Notes under the pieces: generated by a model | The model's database searches: none | Seen by the model: only the letters and a program-made list of their open reading frames with translations | What the model was told of the DNA's origin: nothing | Made by a program: the position numbers and the translations under genes | Shown here: positions 43,361-51,827 of the stretch, one piece after another | Layout of the letters: each line of letters opens with the position of its first letter | Numbering within the stretch: position 1 is the first letter of the stretch | Source of the DNA: Paenibacillus lycopersici | Lineage (GTDB): Bacteria > Bacillota > Bacilli > Paenibacillales > Paenibacillaceae | Direction: 5' to 3' | Assembly: GCF_010119935.1 (NCBI RefSeq) | Contig: NZ_CP048209.1 | Location: forward strand, 5,559,501 to 5,623,500 | DNA length: 64,000 bases

Positions 43361-44536
43361 CTACCGTCCTCCTTCCATGCCGGCCATGGCCAGCGTTAGT
43401 CTCATCCGGTTCGCGGCCAGCTCGGGATCGAGCAATAGCCCCGCTTGGTCTGCCAGAACGAATAGATCGGATAGATGAACCGCGGAACGGGCGCTCTCCG
43501 CCCCGCCGATCATGCGGAAATGCGACTGATAGCCGTTCAGATAGGCGAGAAACACGATTCCCGTCTTGTACGAATACGTCGGCTTCTGGAAAATATGGCG
43601 CGACAGCGGCACCGTCGGCGCCAAAATCCGGTTGAACGTATCCGAATCGCCTTGATCCAGGGCATGGATGGCCGCAGCGGCCGCCGGCGCGATCGCGTCG
43701 AAGATGCCCAGCAGCGCATGGCTGTAGCCCTGCTCGTCGCCCTGAATGAGCGACGGGTAGTTGAAGTCGTCGCCCGTGTACATCTTGACCCCTTCGGGCA
43801 GCCGGCGGCGCATCGCGATCTCCTTGTCCGCATCGAGCAGAGAAATCTTAATGCCGTCCACTTTATCCTTATGGGCTTCAATGATACGCAGGCACACGTC
43901 CATCGCCTCGTCCAAATCCGGGCTTCCCCAATAACCGCGGAGTGCCGGGTCGAACATATCGCCCAGCCAGTGCAGGATAACCGGCTGCGCCACCTGGCTC
44001 AGAATTGCGCCGTACACGCGTTCATAATCTTCCGGCCCCTTGGCACAGGCGGCGAGCGCCCTGCTCGCCATCAGAATGATCCGGCCGCCCTGCCCTTCCA
44101 CGAACTCGCACTGCTCCGCATAAGCAGCCTCGACGTCTTCAAGCGTAACCGCCGAAGCCGGCGCCAGATGATCCGTTCCGGTCCCGCAAGCGACGCGTCC
44201 GCCGACCACCCGCGCTTCCGCGATCGAACGGCCGATCAGCTCCTTGGAACGGTTCCAATCCAGCCCCATTCCGCGCTGCGCGGTGTCCATCGCTTCGGCG
44301 ACGGCAAGACCGAGCGACCACAGATGACGGCGGTACGCCAGGGTCGCCTCCCAATCGATCTGGGCGTTCAGCTGCGGATCCGTATCCGCGTAAGGATCGC
44401 ATACGACATGCGCCGCCGAGAAAGCGATCCTGCTCTCCAACGGTTTGCCGGACGGCATGGGAAGAGGCGTCGTCCGTCCCGCAACGTACGCGTATCGAGC
44501 GCCCCCGGCTCTCGGTAATTGTATATGCTGCGCCAT
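43361..44536 (-). CDS. DUF993 family protein (aldolase-like TIM barrel)
   Basis: 391 residues matching the DUF993 group, distantly related to dihydrodipicolinate synthase; WLGDMFDPALRGYWG and VDGIKISLLD (with a candidate Schiff-base Lys) are visible. No reaction is established for the family to my knowledge. Always-close spacing to the oxidoreductase upstream (12 nt) and isomerase downstream (1 nt) shows an operon. Role in cleaving or dehydrating a sugar derivative is inference. Confidence 0.82.
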   Translation of the reverse strand: MAQHIQLPRAGGARYAYVAGRTTPLPMPSGKPLESRIAFSAAHVVCDPYADTDPQLNAQIDWEATLAYRRHLWSLGLAVAEAMDTAQRGMGLDWNRSKELIGRSIAEARVVGGRVACGTGTDHLAPASAVTLEDVEAAYAEQCEFVEGQGGRIILMASRALAACAKGPEDYERVYGAILSQVAQPVILHWLGDMFDPALRGYWGSPDLDEAMDVCLRIIEAHKDKVDGIKISLLDADKEIAMRRRLPEGVKMYTGDDFNYPSLIQGDEQGYSHALLGIFDAIAPAAAAAIHALDQGDSDTFNRILAPTVPLSRHIFQKPTYSYKTGIVFLAYLNGYQSHFRMIGGAESARSAVHLSDLFVLADQAGLLLDPELAANRMRLTLAMAGMEGGR

Positions 44537-44548
44537 CGTCCTTCCCTC

Positions 44549-45700
44549 CTAGATCGTTAATTCCGGGACGTCTATCCAGCGTCTTTCCTGCCAGGAACGC
44601 AAGCCCAGATCGGATAATTGCGTACCCTTGGCTCCCTCAAGCAGATCCCACGGGAACGGCGTATCCAAGACAATATGCTTCAGGAACAGTTCCCACTGCG
44701 CTTTGAACCCGTTATCGAAGATCTGGTTGTCCGGCACCTCCTGCCATTGATCGCGGAACGAGAAGGGATTGGGAATATCCGGATTCCACACCGGCTTGCA
44801 CGTATTGACCCGATGCTGCGTCTTGCAATCGCGCAATCCCGCCACCGCGCTGCCTTCCGTGCCGTCTACTTGAATCGTCAGCAGATCTTCGCGGTTGACG
44901 CGCACCGTCCAGGAGGAGTTCGCTTGAACGACAACGCCGCCTTCAAGCAGGAACGTGGCGTAGGCCGCATCGTCCGCCGTGCACGCGTACGGCTTCCCGT
45001 TCTCGTCGACGCGCTCGTCGATATGCGTAACGCCCAGGCAGGACACCGCACGGACCTCTCCGAACAGATTGTCCAGCACATACCGCCAATGGGCGAACAT
45101 GTCCACGATAATGCCGCCGCCGTCTTCCTTGCGATAATTCCAGGAAGGACGCTGGGCCGCTTGCCAGTCGCCTTCGAACACCCAATAGCCGAACTCCATG
45201 CGCACGGACAGGATTTTGCCGAAAAATCCCGAATCGACGAGCCGCTTCAATTTGATCAGCCCCGGAAGGAACAGCTTGTCTTGCACGACGCCGTTCTTCA
45301 CGCCCGCTTCTCTGGCCAGACGCGCAAGCTCCAGGGATTGCGCCAGGGAGCTGCCCGTCGGCTTCTCGCAGTAAATATGCTTGCCTGCCGCAATCGCTTG
45401 CTTGACGCTCTCGGCGCGGGAAGACGTGATCTGCGCGTCGAAATAGACGGTATCCGCCGGGTTCGCCAGGCAAGCGGCAAGATCCGTGCTCCAGCGCGAG
45501 ATGCCGTTCGCTTCGGCGAGCGCAGCCAATTTGCTTGCACTGCGTCCGACCAATATCGGATCCGGCAGGATGACGTCGCCGTTCGGCAGCGGCAATCCGC
45601 CTTGCTTGCGAATCGCGGCGATCGAACGAATCAAATGCTGGTTCGTGCCCATGCGTCCGGTGACGCCGTTCATGATAATGCCTATGTGATGAATCGTCAT
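44549..45700 (-). CDS. Gfo/Idh/MocA-family oxidoreductase
   Basis: 383 residues. N-terminal Rossmann fold with nucleotide loop GIIMNGVTGRMG and the EKPTG motif, then the alpha/beta C-terminal domain. Oxidises or reduces a sugar, inositol or glycoside using NAD(P). First gene of the three-gene operon. Its ribosome binding site GGGAGGGG is the right arm of an 18-bp hairpin followed by TTTTT, just 7 nt before the ATG, which should restrict translation and transcription (see 45701-45749). Confidence 0.88.
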   Translation of the reverse strand: MTIHHIGIIMNGVTGRMGTNQHLIRSIAAIRKQGGLPLPNGDVILPDPILVGRSASKLAALAEANGISRWSTDLAACLANPADTVYFDAQITSSRAESVKQAIAAGKHIYCEKPTGSSLAQSLELARLAREAGVKNGVVQDKLFLPGLIKLKRLVDSGFFGKILSVRMEFGYWVFEGDWQAAQRPSWNYRKEDGGGIIVDMFAHWRYVLDNLFGEVRAVSCLGVTHIDERVDENGKPYACTADDAAYATFLLEGGVVVQANSSWTVRVNREDLLTIQVDGTEGSAVAGLRDCKTQHRVNTCKPVWNPDIPNPFSFRDQWQEVPDNQIFDNGFKAQWELFLKHIVLDTPFPWDLLEGAKGTQLSDLGLRSWQERRWIDVPELTI

Positions 45701-45749
45701 GCAAAAACCCCTCCCTTATGATGATTACTGCATCATCATAAGGGAGGGG
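45701..45749 (-). promoter_or_regulatory. Terminator-like hairpin that contains the RBS of the oxidoreductase gene
   Basis: CCCCTCCCTTATGATGAT (45749-45732, minus strand) and ATCATCATAAGGGAGGGG (45725-45708) pair perfectly over 18 bp around a 6-nt loop, then TTTTTGC and the ATG at 45700. Shape fits an intrinsic terminator ending the AraC transcript; but the 3' arm is also the Shine-Dalgarno sequence. Confidence 0.85.
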
Positions 45750-45805
45750 GGCGCGAAGCGTCTAATGAATTCCGGAAGCCGATTCCCGATTCTAGAAGCA
45801 ACCTT

Positions 45806-46615
45806 TCAATCTGCCGGCGCTGCCGCGAGGGCATGGGTTTTGCGATACGTATTCGGGGAAATGCCCGTGATTTTCTTGAACGTGCGGTAGAAGGCGGACA
45901 AGCTTTCGTAACCGACTTCGAAGCAGATCGAAGCGATATCCTTATCCGCCTCGGAAAGCATCTTCTGCGCCAGCTCGATGCGCACCTGGGCCAGGTACTG
46001 GACCGGCGTCACTTGGTACCGTTCCTTGAATATATGATCGATATGGCGCGTGCTTAACCCGAGTCTGGCGGACAGATCCTTGGAGTCTATAATCTCGTAA
46101 TAGTGCGTGTCTATATAGGCGCGCAGCTTCTCCGCGCGCAGACTGTTGGCGTTCGGCGACGGGGAAGCCTGACCGGCGCGGGCAAACAGCAGCAGCACCT
46201 CGGCAAGGCAGATTTTCATCGCCAAGAAGCTTAGCGGCTGCCCAAGCGACTGTTCGAAGATCAATTTACGGAGCAGCTGCCTCAGCTCGCTGCGGCTGAA
46301 CCCGCTGGGATCCAGGAGCCTGGACCGTTCGGGCAGCAGCCTTGAATCCAGTCCGTCTCTGCGGAAGGCCAGCACGAGCAGCGTCAATTTAGAATCGGAG
46401 AACACGGCATGGTCGGAGAAAGGCGCGATGACGACCCCGTGATCTTGCCTGATCGGATAGACCGTTCCGTCAAGCTTGATCTTCCCTTCGCCGTCCAAGG
46501 CATACAGCACTTGATAGAATCGATGACAATGTTCGTTGACCCGATCGCCGTCCGAATGCTTGCTCTCGTAGATATCGATGCCGTGATGATGAAGATTCGA
46601 TCTCGCGTCGCTCAA
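45806..46615 (-). CDS. AraC-family transcriptional regulator
   Basis: 269 residues: cupin sensor (about 10-95; NEHCHRFYQVLYALDGEG, DHGVVIAPFSDHAVF) and AraC DNA-binding domain (about 165-262; LSARLGLSTRHIDHIFKE, ICFEVGYESLSAFYRTFKKI). Same direction as and directly before the oxidoreductase-DUF993-isomerase operon; likely its regulator. The hairpin at 45701-45749 lies between them. Confidence 0.9.
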   Translation of the reverse strand: MSDARSNLHHHGIDIYESKHSDGDRVNEHCHRFYQVLYALDGEGKIKLDGTVYPIRQDHGVVIAPFSDHAVFSDSKLTLLVLAFRRDGLDSRLLPERSRLLDPSGFSRSELRQLLRKLIFEQSLGQPLSFLAMKICLAEVLLLFARAGQASPSPNANSLRAEKLRAYIDTHYYEIIDSKDLSARLGLSTRHIDHIFKERYQVTPVQYLAQVRIELAQKMLSEADKDIASICFEVGYESLSAFYRTFKKITGISPNTYRKTHALAAAPAD

Positions 46616-46680
46616 TCGATTCGCCGCCCCCTTGCTTAAGATTCTATCCGCTCCAGGGATGTACCTCTATCATACCGTTT

Positions 46681-47787
46681 CTATCCGAACAACGGAACGA
46701 TAATTTCGGCTCCGCCGCGCAATGCCGATTCATGCGCGCAAATTCCCGGCGCGGTCCAGTTGGCAGCCGTCACCGCATCGATCCAGGGCTTGCGGTTGTC
46801 CCGAATGCTGCCGATGAACTCGTGAACCATATGCGGATGCGATCCGTGATGGCCGCCGCCCTGCTTGACCGATTGATGCGGATTCGCGGGATCGAATCCG
46901 GTATGCTCGTTCGTGTAGCCCGCGATGGCCGCCGGCAGCAGATCCTGCCTGTCCTGCGCATGAATGACATCGTGCCGAATGTTTCTTCCCCTTCCGCGGC
47001 CCTCGCCCTCTACCGCGAAAATAACCGGCGCGTCCTCCTCCATATGCCATTCGAAGGAACGCTGCTCGCCGTATACCTGGAAATTCTCGATGTAGCTTCT
47101 TGCCACATGGAATAAGGAACGCGTCACTTCGGCGCTTAATTCGTCCTTGTCCAATTGGAAGATCGCCGTCTCGACCGGGAACGGATTGCCGTATTGCTGC
47201 TGCAGCTCTTCTCGCATGACGCCCGATCCGAAACAGTGAACTTTAACGGCGCGAGTACCCGTCAGCGCCAGCAGCGGAGCGATCGCATGCGTGGCATAGT
47301 GCATCGGCGGCAGCCCCATCCAGTAGGCGGGCCAGTTCTCCATATCCTGATAGTGCGATCCCTCGAGAAACTGGATTCGCCCGAACTCCCCTCGTGCATA
47401 GCGCTCCTGGACGTACAAGAATTGCCGGGTATAGACCGCCGTCTCCATCATCATGTAATTTTTGCCGCTTGTTCGCTGGGCCTTGACGATCGCATGCAGC
47501 TCGTCGATCGTCGTCGCCGCCGGTACCGTGCAAGCGCAGTGCAGCCCCGCATTCAAGACGTCTACGGACATCGAGGCATGCGAATGGATCGGGGTAACCA
47601 GATGAACGGCATCATAATACCCGCATTCCAGCACTTCGTTCAGCGAGGCATGCCTGCGTTCGAATCCGAATAGCTGTCCGTAGCCGTTCAGCAGCTTCTC
47701 GTCCAGATCGCAGATGCCTACGTCCTCTACATCCGGATGATCGCGATAAATCATAGGAAAATTCTCTCCGAACCGCAGCCCGTTCAA
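46681..47787 (-). CDS. Gfo/Idh/MocA-like oxidoreductase lacking the start of the NAD-binding fold
   Basis: Up to 368 residues. The frame opens with a TTG (NGLRFGENFPMIYRDHP) and an in-frame TAA lies seven codons further up, so the first beta strand and GxGxxG loop of the Rossmann fold are absent, while VGICDLDEK (second strand), VTPIHSH and the C-terminal domain are intact. GGAGAG lies 9-10 nt before ATG 47754, so the made protein may be shorter still. Either a 5'-decayed gene or a relative that has lost cofactor binding. Divergent from the AraC gene at 47916. Confidence 0.7.
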   Translation of the reverse strand: MNGLRFGENFPMIYRDHPDVEDVGICDLDEKLLNGYGQLFGFERRHASLNEVLECGYYDAVHLVTPIHSHASMSVDVLNAGLHCACTVPAATTIDELHAIVKAQRTSGKNYMMMETAVYTRQFLYVQERYARGEFGRIQFLEGSHYQDMENWPAYWMGLPPMHYATHAIAPLLALTGTRAVKVHCFGSGVMREELQQQYGNPFPVETAIFQLDKDELSAEVTRSLFHVARSYIENFQVYGEQRSFEWHMEEDAPVIFAVEGEGRGRGRNIRHDVIHAQDRQDLLPAAIAGYTNEHTGFDPANPHQSVKQGGGHHGSHPHMVHEFIGSIRDNRKPWIDAVTAANWTAPGICAHESALRGGAEIIVPLFG

Positions 47788-47915
47788 TCTGAGATGGGTC
47801 CATTATCTCGCGTTCGCAGCGGTTCGGAAATACATCGGATGTTCGATTTATTGCATTATATTCAGGTGTTTGAGATGATATGGACACAGGAAAACAGCGA
47901 AGGGAATGGACGGAG

Positions 47916-48794
47916 ATGTACCAGGTTCATCTTGAAGCCAATAAACTGCCGCTTGTTCAGAAGATCGGCGCCACGACGACGCACGACGAATGGATCCACC
48001 CGGACCGGACGACGGACTATCATGTGTTCATCTATATTGTGCAGGGACGGATGCAGGTCATCGAAGAAGACGTCGAATACGTGCTGAAGGAAGGGGACAT
48101 GCTGTTTCTCTGCAAGGGACTCCACCACTGGGGGACGGCGAATCGCACGGTGGCAGGCACGCGTTCGATATGGATTCATTTTCTGGGCGGCACCACCAGG
48201 CAATCGGACGAGAGCAGCATCGTCTCGGCGCTGCAAGGCAGGCATCCGGACCCCTTGTTCACGACCGAGGATTACCGGATTGATCTTCCGCTGCCCAAAC
48301 ACATGACAAGCCTGTCCCCTGTCCCGATCGAAAAAATGTTACACGAAATCGTAAGCCTGTACGAAAGCAAGAGTCCGCTTCGGCACGTGCAGCTTAGCGT
48401 GAAAACGATGGAGCTGTTCCTGTCCTTGGTGCAGCAATCGTCCGAGAGGCCCCACACGGGCAAATCGGAAGCGCTCATCCAGAACCTCGTGCATTTCCTT
48501 GAACAACATAGCGATCGCGCCCTCGACACGCAAGAAATCCGCAAGCAATTTCCGTACAACTATCATTATCTCGCCACCTTGTTCAAACAGCTGATCGGCA
48601 CAAGCATATCCCAGTATCATGAACAACTAAGAATCCATCGCGCGGCGGAACTGTTAACTTCCACTACGCTGAACGTCTCCGAAGTCGGCAGGCAAGCAGG
48701 CTTCGATAGCTTGTACTATTTCAGCCGGGTATTCCGGAAAGTCATGGGAGAGTCCCCCTCGCAATACATTAAGCGAGTCTATCGGACGCCGTAA
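47916..48794 (+). CDS. AraC-family transcriptional regulator
   Basis: About 292 residues: cupin sensor (HVFIYIVQGRMQVIEEDVEY, LKEGDMLFLCKGLHHWG) and AraC DNA-binding domain (RKQFPYNYHYLATLFKQ, GRQAGFDSLYYFSRVFRKVM). AAGGGA lies 10 nt before ATG 47916; a further in-frame ATG at 47880 adds 12 residues and has only AGGTG far upstream. Divergent from the Gfo/Idh-like gene, its probable target. Confidence 0.88.
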   Translation: MYQVHLEANKLPLVQKIGATTTHDEWIHPDRTTDYHVFIYIVQGRMQVIEEDVEYVLKEGDMLFLCKGLHHWGTANRTVAGTRSIWIHFLGGTTRQSDESSIVSALQGRHPDPLFTTEDYRIDLPLPKHMTSLSPVPIEKMLHEIVSLYESKSPLRHVQLSVKTMELFLSLVQQSSERPHTGKSEALIQNLVHFLEQHSDRALDTQEIRKQFPYNYHYLATLFKQLIGTSISQYHEQLRIHRAAELLTSTTLNVSEVGRQAGFDSLYYFSRVFRKVMGESPSQYIKRVYRTP

Positions 48795-48840
48795 GGCTCT
48801 TTCTATCGGTAACCGTTGAACGCCTATCGTAAATTGCTGT

Positions 48841-48868
48841 TGCTTTTCCGCCTGAATTGGATATACTA
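48841..48868 (+). promoter_or_regulatory. Promoter of the argS T-box transcript
   Basis: TTGCTT (48841-48846), 16-bp spacer, TATACT (48863-48868), 20-25 bp ahead of the T-box leader. Confidence 0.6.
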
Positions 48869-48889
48869 TTTAGAAAATACTGCAAATTC

Positions 48890-49125
48890 AAAGACTGGGA
48901 AAGTAACGGTTGACAGAAGTTCAAGCGAGCCGGGATGGTGAGAGCCGGTACGGCGTCAATGCGTGAAGCGCACCCACGAGAATGACTTCTGAACGTTATC
49001 GTAGGAAGTCACGGCCATGACCGTTATCCTGCCGAGTGGTTAAACGAGCGTTTAACAACAAGAGTGGTACCGCGAATGCACAAGCCTTCGTCTCTTTTTT
49101 AGAGATGAGGGCTTTTATTATGTCG
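48890..49125 (+). promoter_or_regulatory. T-box leader (arginine)
   Basis: The leader ends with the T-box sequence AGAGTGGTACCGCG (49061-49074) followed by the terminator AAGCCTTCGTCTCT/AGAGATGAGGGCTT (49082-49095, 49101-49114) and a U-run. Stem I closes by CAGAAGT with ACTTCTG (about 48914 and 48984), and its 3' side carries CACGAGAA; both possible specifier readings there (CGA, AGA) are arginine codons. Uncharged tRNA-Arg binding the bulge would prevent the terminator and turn on argS. Confidence 0.93.
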
Positions 49126-49139
49126 AAGGAGGCGCTGCG

Positions 49140-50993
49140 ATGATAAGCCAAGCGATAATCAGCGGAATAGCAAGGTCTACCAAACGTTTGTTTGAAGAAC
49201 TGGGTCTCGACTATGCGGATGACCTCAAGATTGTTGTAGAACAGCCTGCTCATCTGGAGCATGGCGATTACTCGACGAATATTGCGATGCAGCTGGCGAA
49301 GGTATTGCGGAAAGCCCCCATGCAAATTGCTGAAATGTTGAAAACCCACTTAGAAGCGGAGGGCAGCATCGGCCGGCTGATCGGTAAAATCGAAGTGGCT
49401 CCCCCGGGTTTTCTGAACATGTACTTGAACTGGAGCCAATGGGCTCGGCAGACGTATGAATTACCCGCGAATGCCGGGGATAAGGTCGTCGTCGAACATA
49501 CGTCCATCAATCCGAATAAATCGGCCCATATCGGGCATTTAAGAAACTCCTGTATCGGCGATGCGCTTGTACGCCTCTTGAAGCGAGTCGGATACGAGGT
49601 CGAAGTGCACAATTACATCGACGATCTGGGCAACCAGCTGGCGGATACGGTGGTCGGTCTATTGCATGTCGCCCATAAGCAAGCGCACTCGCGCTTCGGC
49701 GATTTCTGCTGGGATATTTATTCGCAAGTGAATAGGGAGTACGAACAGAATCCTCGGCTCAAGGAGCAGCGGACAACCGTCCTTCATTCGCTGGAGGAGG
49801 GCAATGAGAATTTATCTTGGGTCGGATTGCTTGTCGCGGAGCGAATCGTCCGTGAACATCTTGATGAGATGAAAGCTTTTAATATCAACTATGATTTGTT
49901 GGTATGGGAGAGCAATATTGTTAGAGAGGGTTTCTGGGATTCGGCGTTCGGCTTACTGAAGGAGACACCGCAATTCTATCAGGAAACGTCAGGCAAGCTC
50001 GAAGGATGCTGGGTGCTGAAACAAGCTTCGGCTGAACATGGCGAGAGTGATTCCGAACATAGCATCGACAAGGTATTGGTCCGTTCGAACGGAATTTTGA
50101 CATATACCGCCAAAGATATCGCGTACCATCTGTGGAAATTCGGATTGCTGGATAAGGATTTCCGGTATACGCGCTTCGCCGACGATCTGTGGTCAACCTC
50201 CGACACCGGAACCGGTGCCGCTTACGGGAGAGCGGATATGGTCATTAATGTCATCGACCATCGGCAGCAATATCCGCAAGCCATGGTGAAACAATCTCTA
50301 GAGATACTGGGCTTCACAGCGCAGGCCGAGAAGCTGCGGCATGTCAGCTACGGCGTCGTCTCATTAAGTCCGGCCGCCGCCGAAGAACTGGGCATCGATA
50401 CGTCATCCGGTAAGGCGTCCTACGCCATGTCCGGAAGACTAGGAATCGGGATTAAGGTTTCCGAGCTGCTCGATCTCATGGAAGGCGTTATTGAAAGCAA
50501 ACGCTCCGATCATGAAGGGCTGGCGAGCCGGGACATTGCGTCGGCGGCGATCCGTTATTACCTGCTCCGCTATAGTCTGTTGACCGAGGTCGTATTCGAT
50601 ATCCAGCAGGCAACCGAGATCACCGGGAATACCGGGGTCTATCTCATGTATTCGCATGCTCGCGCAGCCAGCATACTAGGCAAGGCCGGGAATGAACGCC
50701 CGCAGGCACCTCATGAAATCGATCAATTGGCGAAAGCAGAGCACGCCTTGCTGAGGCACTTAGCGAGCTGGCAAGATACTTTATCCGTCGCATGCGGCGA
50801 GCTGTCGCCAAACGTGATCTGCAATTACGCGCATGAATTGGCCATCTTGTTCAACAACTTCTATGCGTCTTGTCCGATTCTGAAAGCAGAGGGCGCTAGA
50901 AAAGCGCTGCGGCTCTGGCTGACCTTACGGTTCAAAGAAACGCTCGGCGATGCGCTAACGGTGCTTGGGCTCCCGGCGCCCGGCCGTATGTAA
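49140..50993 (+). CDS. argS: Arginyl-tRNA synthetase
   Basis: 617 residues. N-terminal additional domain (about 1-90; AHLEHGDYSTNIAMQLAK), class I catalytic core with HIGH at 130-133 (SAHIGHLRN) and DDLGNQLADT, a degenerate KMS-loop region (YAMSGRLGIGIK), and the all-alpha anticodon-binding domain ending in the family-type RLWLTLRFKETLGDAL. Charges tRNA-Arg. Longer than the usual 550-580 residues and controlled by a T-box; a second argS elsewhere is likely but cannot be seen. GAAGGAGG upstream. Confidence 0.95.
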   Translation: MISQAIISGIARSTKRLFEELGLDYADDLKIVVEQPAHLEHGDYSTNIAMQLAKVLRKAPMQIAEMLKTHLEAEGSIGRLIGKIEVAPPGFLNMYLNWSQWARQTYELPANAGDKVVVEHTSINPNKSAHIGHLRNSCIGDALVRLLKRVGYEVEVHNYIDDLGNQLADTVVGLLHVAHKQAHSRFGDFCWDIYSQVNREYEQNPRLKEQRTTVLHSLEEGNENLSWVGLLVAERIVREHLDEMKAFNINYDLLVWESNIVREGFWDSAFGLLKETPQFYQETSGKLEGCWVLKQASAEHGESDSEHSIDKVLVRSNGILTYTAKDIAYHLWKFGLLDKDFRYTRFADDLWSTSDTGTGAAYGRADMVINVIDHRQQYPQAMVKQSLEILGFTAQAEKLRHVSYGVVSLSPAAAEELGIDTSSGKASYAMSGRLGIGIKVSELLDLMEGVIESKRSDHEGLASRDIASAAIRYYLLRYSLLTEVVFDIQQATEITGNTGVYLMYSHARAASILGKAGNERPQAPHEIDQLAKAEHALLRHLASWQDTLSVACGELSPNVICNYAHELAILFNNFYASCPILKAEGARKALRLWLTLRFKETLGDALTVLGLPAPGRM

Positions 50994-51077
50994 GCACCCT
51001 GCACCGTCTCGCATTGCCAAGCGATTCCGCTGGAGTCCCGCACCCGACGTGATTATCTTACGAAGCAAGCCGGAAAT

Positions 51078-51112
51078 CGAGGCGCTCCATGCGACAGGCA
51101 TGGAGCGCCTCG
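51078..51112. terminator. Bidirectional hairpin between convergent argS and paiB-like genes
   Basis: CGAGGCGCTCCATGC (51078-51092) and GCATGGAGCGCCTCG (51098-51112) pair perfectly over 15 bp with loop GACAG. U-tracts are poor on both sides, but the place between converging stops supports a termination role. Confidence 0.6.
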
Positions 51113-51118
51113 TCCATG

Positions 51119-51736
51119 TCAGCTTGATGACGCAAGCGTTTGTTTCATTAGATCGGCGATTCTACGCTCGTCATGATCGGGGCTCTTATCAAGCTGCTGT
51201 ATAACCCATTCACGGCGTTGGATCGAATGGTTTTGGCTCAGTTTTGCCTTTCCTTCTATCCGGTTTATTTTCAGTTTGAAGCCTTGAACCCCTTTTTTCA
51301 TGCCACTAAGAAAGTCGGGGTCTATGTCCTGTAACCTGTAGGTGCTGGCAGGAGATTCGTATTTCACTACCATCTCCTTCAAGGAATCCATCAACTCCTT
51401 CTCGTCATCGATAAGCTCCACTTCTCCGTAGACATGAACAGTCACATAGTTCCATGTCGGAACTGCTTTGTTCGTCTCATACCAGGAAGGGGAGATATAA
51501 CAGTGAGGACCATGAAATACAGCTAACGCCGTCTGATTGCCAATGTCCTTCCATTGCGGATTGGGGCGAGCAAAGTGACCATATAAATATGCATGATTAT
51601 GATCAAGAATTAATGGCAAATGGGTAGCATAGGGCGCCCCGTCATGGTGAGAGAACAATGTAGCAAAACTATTCTCTCTCATGATCTCGTATGCAATGGA
51701 GGTGTCCTTAATCTCAAAATGCGCTGGTATATACAT
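51119..51736 (-). CDS. FMN-binding negative transcriptional regulator, PaiB family
   Basis: About 205 residues of the PaiB/YhbL group (MYIPAHFEIKD, ATHLPLILD, YISPSWYE, VPTWNYVTVHVYG). In Bacillus the family represses sporulation and protease genes; it binds FMN. AAGGAG is 8 nt before ATG 51736; the longer frame to 51784 is unsupported. Length normal. No neighbours related by function. Confidence 0.88.
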   Translation of the reverse strand: MYIPAHFEIKDTSIAYEIMRENSFATLFSHHDGAPYATHLPLILDHNHAYLYGHFARPNPQWKDIGNQTALAVFHGPHCYISPSWYETNKAVPTWNYVTVHVYGEVELIDDEKELMDSLKEMVVKYESPASTYRLQDIDPDFLSGMKKGVQGFKLKINRIEGKAKLSQNHSIQRREWVIQQLDKSPDHDERRIADLMKQTLASSS

Positions 51737-51827
51737 TGGCTCATCTCCTTCTCGTAACCCCATCATACGCAAGAAAGCGGACAATCAAAAGATCCAATTC
51801 CGATCGAAATTGTTGTACCGGCTTCTA

